The position numbers were made by a program, and so were the translations under genes. This document shows, one piece after another, positions 16,872-24,289 of a DNA stretch of 32,898 bases. Origin of the DNA: Spirochaetales bacterium. Lineage in GTDB: Bacteria > Spirochaetota > Spirochaetia > Treponematales > Treponemataceae. The DNA lies in assembly GCA_003245785.1 (NCBI GenBank), contig QKCE01000149.1:1-32898 (forward strand), written 5' to 3'. The notes beneath the pieces were generated by a model, which was given only the letters and a program-made list of their open reading frames with translations, was not told where the DNA came from and searched no databases. Numbering within the stretch: position 1 is the first letter of the stretch; every line of letters starts with the position of its first letter.

Positions 16872-18458
16872 ATGAAACGTATCGGAAAAGGCGCAGCGCG
16901 ACTCGTCGCGCTGGCAATCGCGGCGGCGTTCGCGCTGACCGCCTGCGCGGGGGTTCCCGCGGTAAAGAGGGAAGCGGGAAAGGCGTATTACCTGACCGTG
17001 CTTCACACCAATGACCATCACGGGACGGTGCTCCCCTCGGGCGGCGCGGCGGGTCTCGCCGAGCGCGCGACCTTCGTCAAGCAGGTTCGCGCTGAATCCC
17101 CGAACGTCCTCCTGATCGACGCGGGCGACATCAATACCGGCTCGGCCCTCTCCAACATGTACAAGGGCGAAATCGACATAAAGGCCTACGGCATGATGGG
17201 TTACGACGCGGTCGCCCTCGGAAACCACGAGTTCGACAATCCCCTCGCGACCCTGGAAAGCCAGATGGCCATGGCGAGCTTCCCCTGGCTCTCGGCGAAC
17301 GTGAAAAAGGCCGACGGCTCCTACCTCGCGAAGCCCTACATCGTGAAAAACTACGACGGGTTCCGGGTGGGCGTTTTCGGCCTTACCACCCTCCGCACCC
17401 TGCAGATCGCGAGCCCCGACAAGAGCCTTACCTTCGTCAACGAGATCGAGGCGGGCAACGAGATGGTGAATATCCTCCGGACCAAGGAAAAATGCGACGT
17501 GGTCATCGCCCTCGCCCACCTCGGCTTCGTGCGGGAAGCCGATGGGCAGGTCACCTCCAAGGAATTCGCCGAGAAGGTTCCCGGCGTTGACCTGATCGTG
17601 GACGGCCACTCCCACACCTTCCTTGAGGCCCCCGAGTACGTGAACGGGACCCCGATCGTCTCCGCGAACGAATGGGGCAAATACGTGGGCGACGGCACCT
17701 TCGAGATCGTGGACGGCATGGTGACGTCCTTCTCCTGGAAGCCCGTCAAGATCAACGACTCGAAAACCCAGACCTTCGCCCCGGACGCCGAGGTCGCGGC
17801 GATGATCGCCCCCTATAAGGAAAAGGCCGACGCGACCCTGAAGGAAGTGGTGGCCAAGACCGCCGACAAGTTCGAGTTCGGCGACCGGCTCTCCCGCAAG
17901 AAGGAAATCGCCCTGGGCGACATGGTCAACGACGCCGCCATGTGGTACGTCTCGACCGTCATGAACAAAAAGGCCGACTTCGCCTTCACCAACGGCGGAA
18001 ACATCCGCACCGAGCTCCCGAAGGGCGACATAACCCGCGAGCAGATCACTACCGTGCTGCCCTTCGACAACTGGATCTACCTGACCACCATGAAGGGAAG
18101 CGACGTGATCCGCCTCTTCGAGTTTATCGCCTCCATTCCCCAGGGAGCGGGCGCCTTCGCCCAGGTTTCGGCCGAGGCGCGCTACACGATCGACTACACC
18201 GGGGCCGACGGCAAGGGCACGCTCAAGGACCTGACCATCGGCGGAAAGGCCGTGGATCCCGCCGGGCTCTACACCTTCGTGACCAACGACTACCTCATGG
18301 GCGGCGGCGACGGCTACAAGATCCTCGCGGACAACGTGTCGGCCTACAATACCTCCACCACCCTCCGGGACATCGTGATCGCCTATGCCCAGGAGAAGAA
18401 GGAGCTCGTTCCCGCCACGGACGGCCGCATCAAGATCATGGGCGGCATGACCTTCTGA
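16872..18458 (+). CDS. Bifunctional metallophosphatase/5'-nucleotidase (UshA-like), lipoprotein
   Basis: Lipobox-like ALTACAG; LTVLHTNDHHGTVLP; DAGDINTGSALSNMYKGEIDIKAYGMMGYDAVALGNHEFD; VDGHSHTFLEAPE; FTNGGNIRTELPKGDITREQITTVLPFDN; SD GAGGAGG. Confidence 0.95.
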   Translation: MKRIGKGAARLVALAIAAAFALTACAGVPAVKREAGKAYYLTVLHTNDHHGTVLPSGGAAGLAERATFVKQVRAESPNVLLIDAGDINTGSALSNMYKGEIDIKAYGMMGYDAVALGNHEFDNPLATLESQMAMASFPWLSANVKKADGSYLAKPYIVKNYDGFRVGVFGLTTLRTLQIASPDKSLTFVNEIEAGNEMVNILRTKEKCDVVIALAHLGFVREADGQVTSKEFAEKVPGVDLIVDGHSHTFLEAPEYVNGTPIVSANEWGKYVGDGTFEIVDGMVTSFSWKPVKINDSKTQTFAPDAEVAAMIAPYKEKADATLKEVVAKTADKFEFGDRLSRKKEIALGDMVNDAAMWYVSTVMNKKADFAFTNGGNIRTELPKGDITREQITTVLPFDNWIYLTTMKGSDVIRLFEFIASIPQGAGAFAQVSAEARYTIDYTGADGKGTLKDLTIGGKAVDPAGLYTFVTNDYLMGGGDGYKILADNVSAYNTSTTLRDIVIAYAQEKKELVPATDGRIKIMGGMTF

Positions 18459-18514
18459 TATTTTCAAGCCCATAGGAGCGGGATTTCCCCGCGCCTTTCG
18501 GCGCGAACGATCCA

Positions 18515-18546
18515 GCCGGGTTCCTTCGGGGGCCCGGCCGTTTTAT
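18515..18546 (+). terminator. Rho-independent terminator after the nucleotidase
   Basis: GCCGGGTTCC-TTCG-GGGGGCCCGGC stem followed by GTTTTATT. Confidence 0.6.
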
Positions 18547-18548
18547 TC

Positions 18549-18577
18549 TTGACACATGTCCCCCTACTTGTCATGAT
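18549..18577 (+). promoter_or_regulatory. Sigma70-like promoter of the ECF S-component gene
   Basis: TTGACA (18549-18554), 17-nt spacer, CATGAT (18572-18577). Confidence 0.65.
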
Positions 18578-18610
18578 GAGCCACCAAAAAACAGCGAAAG
18601 GAGCAGCGCC

Positions 18611-19216
18611 ATGAAAGAACGCTCAGCCTCTTATATCCGCAAGCTGGTCGTCACGGGAGCCCTCGGCGCCCTTGCCGTCTTCCTCGGGATCACGAAACTC
18701 GGCTTTATCCCCTGGTTTACCGGCGCCTCGATCACGATTCTCCACATTCCCGCGATTCTCGGCGCCGTCCTGGAAGGGCCGATCGTCGGAACCGGTATCG
18801 GCGCCATTTTCGGGCTTTTCAGCATGATCCAGGCAAGCATCGCCCCGAACGGGCCGATCGACCTCGCCTTCCGGAATCCCCTCGTGTCGGTGCTCCCGCG
18901 GCTCCTGTTCCCCCTCGCCACCTGGGGCATTTACGCCCTCCTGGCGAGGTGGAAGAAAATTCCCGCGGTCATCGTCGCCTCCGTCGCGGGCTCCGTGATC
19001 CACACGGTCCTGGTGCTCGGCATGCTGGTCCTCACCAAGGGTTCCGGCATCCTCACCGGCGGAGACCCCTCGGTGACGGTGTGGGCCGTCCTCGGCGCGA
19101 TCTTCGTCGCCAACGGCATTCCCGAATCCATCGCCGCGGCGGTGCTCACCACGGTCGTGGTGGCGGCCCAGCTCGGCCTCGCCTCTTCCAACAAGAAGTC
19201 CAAGCTGAACTCCTAA
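18611..19216 (+). CDS. ECF transporter S component (substrate-binding membrane subunit)
   Basis: 201 aa, about 6 TM. SASYIRKLVVTGALGALAVFLGITKLGFIPWFTGASITILHIPAILGAVLEGPIVGTGIGAIFGLFSMIQA is typical of ECF S subunits. SD AAAGGAG. Confidence 0.85.
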   Translation: MKERSASYIRKLVVTGALGALAVFLGITKLGFIPWFTGASITILHIPAILGAVLEGPIVGTGIGAIFGLFSMIQASIAPNGPIDLAFRNPLVSVLPRLLFPLATWGIYALLARWKKIPAVIVASVAGSVIHTVLVLGMLVLTKGSGILTGGDPSVTVWAVLGAIFVANGIPESIAAAVLTTVVVAAQLGLASSNKKSKLNS

Positions 19217-19230
19217 AAGGCCGCGGACAC

Positions 19231-19277
19231 GAAAAAAGGCGCGCTACCGTCTGACGGTGGCGCGCCTTTTCTTTTTG
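19231..19277. terminator. Bidirectional terminator between the S component and htpG
   Basis: AAAAAAGGCGCGCTACCGTC-TGACGGTGGCGCGCCTTTTCTTTTT. Confidence 0.8.
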
Positions 19278-19364
19278 AAAGGCCGTGCCCGAAGGGCCCG
19301 GCGGGGTGCCGGAGGGGAAACATTCGAAAGTTTCCCCTCCCGCGAAACCTCTTGAAAAAACGAC

Positions 19365-21323
19365 TTAGCGGGTGAGCAGGCGGTTCAGCTTCTTCACGAA
19401 GTCCGCCGGGTCCTTGATCTCGCTGCCCTCGACGATGAGGGCCTGGTCGAGAAGCACCGACGCGATATCGCCGATGAACTCCTCGTCGTCGGAGTCCTGC
19501 ACCTTCTTCACGAGGGCGTGGTCGGCGTTGATCTCCAGGATCGGCTTCACCTCGGCGAAACCGGTCTGGCCCATGGCCTTCATCATGCGCTCCATCTGGA
19601 GGGAGGGATCGTTCTCGTCCACGACGATGCAGGAGGGCGAGTCGGAAAGGCGCTTGGAAAGGCGCACGTCCTTCACCTCGTCGCCCAGGGCCTTCCTGAT
19701 CTTCTCGACCGCGGGCTTGAAGGTCTTTTCCTTCTCCTCCGCGGCCTTCTTGTCCTCGTCGGTGCCCAGTTCCTCGTCGCTTCCGGCGCGGTTCGCGGCC
19801 TTCAGGTCCCATTCCTTGTACTTGCCGAGGGAGGGGATCACGATGTCGTCGATCTCGTCGCCCATGATGAGCACTTCGATGCCCTTCTTGCGGTAGGCCT
19901 CGAGGTGGGGGCTCGAGCGGAGGGTTTTCTCGTCGCCGCCGGTAATGTAGTAGATCGCCTTCTGGTCCGGTTTCATGCGCGAGACGTAGTCGGCGAAGCT
20001 CGTCCACTTGGAGACGAAGGGTGTATCGCCGTCGGCTTTGTCGCCTTCCGCCGCGGGGGCTTCGGGTACCCAGGTGCTCTTGAAGCGCACGAGCTCGGCG
20101 AGCTCCTCGCGGTGGGCGTAGTCGCCGTAGAGGCCTTCCTTGAGCGGGCGGTTGTACTCGCCGACGAAGGTCTCGTATTTTTCCCTGTCGTTGTCCGCCA
20201 GCTTCTTGAACTCCCCGAGGAGCTTCTTCACCGAGGCCGACTGGATGGCCGAGAGGATGCGGTTCTGCTGGAGAATCTCGCGGCTCACGTTGAGCGGCAG
20301 GTCCTCGCTGTCGATGATTCCCCGCACGAAGCGGAGGTAGACCGGCAGGAGCTCCTTCTCGTCGTCGGTGATGAACACGCGCTTCACGAAGAGCTTCACC
20401 CCGGGCTTGTAGTCCGCGTGGAACATGTCGAAGGGCGCCTTCGAGGGGACGTAGAAGAGGGTCGTATATTCCTGGGTTCCCTCGGCCTTGGTGTGCACGT
20501 AGTGGAGCGGGTCCTCCGAGTCGTGGGAAAGGGACTTGTAGAAGCTCTTGTAGTCCTCGTCTTTCAGGTCGGCCTTGGACTTCTGCCAAATCGCACTCGC
20601 GTCGTTGATCTGGTCGGCGACGGGCGCGGCGGATTTTTCCTTGCCCTTGTCGTCGTATTCCTTCTTGAGGTAATGGAGGTAGATGGGGAAGGCGATATGG
20701 TCGGAATACCGCTTCACGATATCCTCGATCTTCCAGCGCGAGGCGAATTCGCCGTCGTCGTCGTTGAGGTGCATGACCACGCAGGTGCCGTGCTCGCCCT
20801 CGCCGGGGCCGTCGAGGAGCGGGAAGGCCGAGTCGTCGGCCTCGTCGAGCTCGTAGTCGCCTGAGCCCGCGGACACCCACTTCCAGACCTTGGAGGTGCC
20901 GGCCTTCTTCGTGACCACCTCGATCTTCTTGGAGACCATGAAGGCGGAATAAAAGCCCACGCCGAACTGGCCGATAAGGTTCGAGTCCTTCTTCGCGTCG
21001 GTGGCGAGCTGCTCGATGAAGGCCTTGGTGCCCGAGCGGGCGATGGTGCCGAGGTTGGCGATGATGTCCGCCTCGTCCATGCCGATTCCGGTGTCGCGGA
21101 CCGTGAGGGTTTTCGCGGCCTCGTCGAAGGCGATATCGACCCGGGGGGCGAAACGCACGGACTTGAACGCCTCGTCCGAGACGGTCAGGTACTTGAGCTT
21201 GTCGAGGGCGTCCGAGGCGTTCGAGACGATCTCGCGGAGGAATATTTCCTTGTTCGAGTAAAGGGAATGGATGATGAGGGTCAGAAGCTGGTTCACTTCC
21301 GTTTGGAACTGGTACTTCGCCAT
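19365..21323 (-). CDS. htpG: Molecular chaperone HtpG (Hsp90 family)
   Basis: MAKYQFQTEVNQLLTLIIHSLYSNKEIFLREIVSNASDALDKLKY; DTGIGMDEADIIANLGTIARSGTKAF; IGQFGVGFYSAFMV. The longer ORF (to 21701) includes upstream non-coding sequence. Confidence 0.97.
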   Translation of the reverse strand: MAKYQFQTEVNQLLTLIIHSLYSNKEIFLREIVSNASDALDKLKYLTVSDEAFKSVRFAPRVDIAFDEAAKTLTVRDTGIGMDEADIIANLGTIARSGTKAFIEQLATDAKKDSNLIGQFGVGFYSAFMVSKKIEVVTKKAGTSKVWKWVSAGSGDYELDEADDSAFPLLDGPGEGEHGTCVVMHLNDDDGEFASRWKIEDIVKRYSDHIAFPIYLHYLKKEYDDKGKEKSAAPVADQINDASAIWQKSKADLKDEDYKSFYKSLSHDSEDPLHYVHTKAEGTQEYTTLFYVPSKAPFDMFHADYKPGVKLFVKRVFITDDEKELLPVYLRFVRGIIDSEDLPLNVSREILQQNRILSAIQSASVKKLLGEFKKLADNDREKYETFVGEYNRPLKEGLYGDYAHREELAELVRFKSTWVPEAPAAEGDKADGDTPFVSKWTSFADYVSRMKPDQKAIYYITGGDEKTLRSSPHLEAYRKKGIEVLIMGDEIDDIVIPSLGKYKEWDLKAANRAGSDEELGTDEDKKAAEEKEKTFKPAVEKIRKALGDEVKDVRLSKRLSDSPSCIVVDENDPSLQMERMMKAMGQTGFAEVKPILEINADHALVKKVQDSDDEEFIGDIASVLLDQALIVEGSEIKDPADFVKKLNRLLTR

Positions 21324-21423
21324 GGTTCTTGTACGTCTCCTGGTTATGAATGGGGAATTTCTTACATTAAGATACGCAAATGAAAGGCGGTCCGGCAACC
21401 GTTTCGTGATAGAATGGGTGCCT

Positions 21424-23184
21424 ATGAAAAAGCTTCGCATAACCAAATCGCTCCCGTCCCGAATTATCGCCGCGACGGCCCTGTGCCTCGCTTCCCAAGC
21501 CGCCGTCCTTGCCGAGGACGGCGGCCCCGACTCCTGGTCCGGCCAGGCAGTACCCTCTCCCGTCGCCCCCGGAGAGGCCCCGTCCGCGAGCGGTGCCATC
21601 GGCTCCCCCGGTAACCCCCTCGTCATGGTCCCGGGCAAGACTACCGTCGCGGACCTCGTAGGCATCGGGTTGAAAGAGATCACCGCCGAGGAATACAACA
21701 AGGCGAACGGCGGGTCGGCGGGAGCGGGTTTTTCCTATATCAGTTTCAACGACTTCCTCGTGGTGGCGAAAGACGGCGTCACGACGTCCTTCTATTTCAG
21801 TACCGCGAAAAAAGGGGCGGTCCCGCCGGAGTGGATGATCGGGGTGGCCCTCGACCCGAAGGCCTCGTATCGGGGCCTCGTATCGTTTCTCTCGAAAAAC
21901 GGGTTTACCCTACGGCAAATACAGACGCCGCACGCGACGTTTTCGGATACCGCTCCCGGCAAGGATTATCAGGTTTCCGGTTCCTTCGTCGCCCGGGGCA
22001 CCGTCAATTCGGACATCGCCTACGTGTTCAGCTTCGATACCCATGACTTCTGGACGGCCGACGCCCCCGGAACCCTCGACAGGATTACCGCCTACCCGGT
22101 CTCCTACATGGATAAATTCAAAACCCAAATCACGGTCCCGTCCCTGCCCCCCGAGGGGGACGAACGCCAGCGGGCGCTGGACCTTTCGGTCCTCCTCTCG
22201 GTGCAAAACCGCGGGGGGTATACCCGGCTCATGCCCGACCGCCCCGGGGCGGAAAACAATACCCCGAAAGCCTGGCAGCAGTTCGTGAACGGCTCGTGGA
22301 GCATAGGGAGCCGGGAAGACTTTCTACGGACTTACGACGACATGGTCGCCGAGGGGCACGCGAGCAGCTATACCGAGGCCATGGCCCTCCTCGACGCGAA
22401 CCCCGGCGTCCCCATCGCCCGGCTCGCCATCGCGAAGGGCCTCGACTCCTACCATTGCGACCGCCTTTTCTTCGTCGCCCAAACCCGGGAATGGCTCGGG
22501 TCCCGATCGCTCAAGGCCTGGGACCTGGCGCGAATGATCAACGTGAGCCGCTGGGCCTACGGCGCGGGCTACATTACCGAGGACGAGGCCTGGGAACGGA
22601 TCCTGCCGGTCGCGAAAACCCTCAGGGGACTTTACCATTCCCGGGAAGACTTTATCGCCTCCTATATCGGCGGCAGGGGTTTCTTCGGGGCGGGCGACCC
22701 CTCCACGTACATGGAAGATGCCTACGAGTCCTTCGTGGACGAGAGCGCGAAGCTCGATTCCCGCCAGCTCCTCCCCTGGTACCTTCCCGGGGAGGGGCCC
22801 GCGCCGGGTTCGACCGGGGGCCGCGACGCGAAAATCGCGGACATTTCCTACGTCGTGAGCGACGAGCAGGCGGCCGCCCGGGAGACCTACAAACGCCTGA
22901 ACGGCTCGATCGACCGGGCCAACGCCGCGATCAAGGCGAACGACGCGAGCGGGGCCCTCGCCGCGATGGACACGGCGGAAATCATCCTGAAGGGAAACGC
23001 CGTCGGGGAATTCCGCCCCGATCTTTATTACCGGATCAGGTTCGTGCGGGCCACCATTCTCATGGCGATCGGGGACTACGCCCCGGCCCTCGCCGCCCTG
23101 GAGGAGGTCGACGCCTGCTACCCCGGCGATACGGAGGTGCGAAAACTGATGCAAACCTGCCGGGATAATTTGGGGGGACGGTAA
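21424..23184 (+). CDS. Secreted/periplasmic DUF1266-like protein
   Basis: Signal peptide MKKLRITKSLPSRIIAATALCLASQAAVLAED. LKAWDLARMINVSRWAYGAGYITEDEAWERILPVAKTLRGLYHSREDFIASYIGGRGFF resembles DUF1266. TPR-like C-terminus. Confidence 0.65.
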   Translation: MKKLRITKSLPSRIIAATALCLASQAAVLAEDGGPDSWSGQAVPSPVAPGEAPSASGAIGSPGNPLVMVPGKTTVADLVGIGLKEITAEEYNKANGGSAGAGFSYISFNDFLVVAKDGVTTSFYFSTAKKGAVPPEWMIGVALDPKASYRGLVSFLSKNGFTLRQIQTPHATFSDTAPGKDYQVSGSFVARGTVNSDIAYVFSFDTHDFWTADAPGTLDRITAYPVSYMDKFKTQITVPSLPPEGDERQRALDLSVLLSVQNRGGYTRLMPDRPGAENNTPKAWQQFVNGSWSIGSREDFLRTYDDMVAEGHASSYTEAMALLDANPGVPIARLAIAKGLDSYHCDRLFFVAQTREWLGSRSLKAWDLARMINVSRWAYGAGYITEDEAWERILPVAKTLRGLYHSREDFIASYIGGRGFFGAGDPSTYMEDAYESFVDESAKLDSRQLLPWYLPGEGPAPGSTGGRDAKIADISYVVSDEQAAARETYKRLNGSIDRANAAIKANDASGALAAMDTAEIILKGNAVGEFRPDLYYRIRFVRATILMAIGDYAPALAALEEVDACYPGDTEVRKLMQTCRDNLGGR

Positions 23185-23185
23185 A

Positions 23186-24271
23186 ATGAGAGCCCGATCA
23201 ACGACCGGCGCCCGCGCGGCGCGCCCCTCTCTCCGGCCTGCCCTCGCGCCGCTCCTCCTCGCGATGGCCCTCGCCCTTCCCGCCTTCGGCGAATCGAGCC
23301 TGGGGCCGCTCACCCTCGCCGCGGGGGCCTCGGTTACCGCCCTGCGGGGCGAGGCCCGGGAACTCGTGTATTACGACGACGAACTCCTCAGCGAGCTCGA
23401 CTGGGACATGAATCCCCTCGTGCTCTACGGGGGCGAGCTGGAACTTTCCTGGCGCGAGGGACCGCGGTTTTTCCTTTCGGCGGGCGCGGCCTTTCCGGGT
23501 AACACCGGGATAATGACCGACCGCGACTGGCTCAACCTGCAGCAGGACGGGACGGACGGCCTCACCCATTTTTCCCGAAGCGACGCGGATTTGCTGCATG
23601 CCTACTCGATCCGCGCCTCAGCCGGGTGGAATTTCACCTTCCCCAAGGAAAACGGGCCGGAACGCAGGGTCATCTTCACGCCCAGCCTTTCCTTCCGCTA
23701 CATGAGCTGGGAGTGGGCCGGAAACGACGGCTACCTCCAGCACGCGGACGACCCCGGAAGCCCTACGGTGGCGGGGAGCCCGAATACCTACCAGCTTTGG
23801 GACCCGTCGGTTACGAAAGAGTATATTTCCGGGACCGCCATCTCGTATCTCCAGGAATACTGGCTTCCCGAGCTCGTCCTCTCCCTGGCCCTTCCGCTTT
23901 CGGAACGGTTCCGTTTCGGCCCCACGCTGAGCGTGAGTCCCTGGGTTTTCTGCAACGGCGTGGACCGGCACTATTATCCGGTAGCGGGGACGGATTACGA
24001 GGGCTCGGACCAGTGGAAAACCTATTACGACCAGCTCTCCGGGGGATTCCTCTTCGAGCCCGGCATCGCCGGAAGCCTCAGGGTAACGGACCGGTTTACG
24101 GTGAAGATTTCGGCGTCCCAGCTTTATATCGGGGATCTGCGGGGCGACACGTATATACAGGAATCGGGAGATTCCTCGGTCGGCAAGGTAACCGAAAGCT
24201 CCGGCGGCGGCGGCGGGGCGGCACTCGACGCCCTGACCGTCTCCTTCTCGGCCGTCATCCGGATAAGGTAA
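23186..24271 (+). CDS. Omptin-like outer-membrane protease (beta-barrel)
   Basis: Signal peptide to ALPAFGES. LLSELDWDMNPLVLYGGELELSWREGPRFFLSAGAAFPGNTGIMTDRDWLN aligns with omptin SQLDW...MVDQDWMD, and NGVDRHYYP with the omptin D-x-H region. Consistent with a ten-strand barrel. Confidence 0.75.
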   Translation: MRARSTTGARAARPSLRPALAPLLLAMALALPAFGESSLGPLTLAAGASVTALRGEARELVYYDDELLSELDWDMNPLVLYGGELELSWREGPRFFLSAGAAFPGNTGIMTDRDWLNLQQDGTDGLTHFSRSDADLLHAYSIRASAGWNFTFPKENGPERRVIFTPSLSFRYMSWEWAGNDGYLQHADDPGSPTVAGSPNTYQLWDPSVTKEYISGTAISYLQEYWLPELVLSLALPLSERFRFGPTLSVSPWVFCNGVDRHYYPVAGTDYEGSDQWKTYYDQLSGGFLFEPGIAGSLRVTDRFTVKISASQLYIGDLRGDTYIQESGDSSVGKVTESSGGGGGAALDALTVSFSAVIRIR

Positions 24272-24289
24272 GGGCGGACGCGCTAATCC

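Noticed and set aside
18459-18610. Riboswitch upstream of the ECF S component
   Set aside because: I looked for TPP, FMN, cobalamin or similar conserved cores and saw none. The segment is explained by a terminator and a short promoter-leader.
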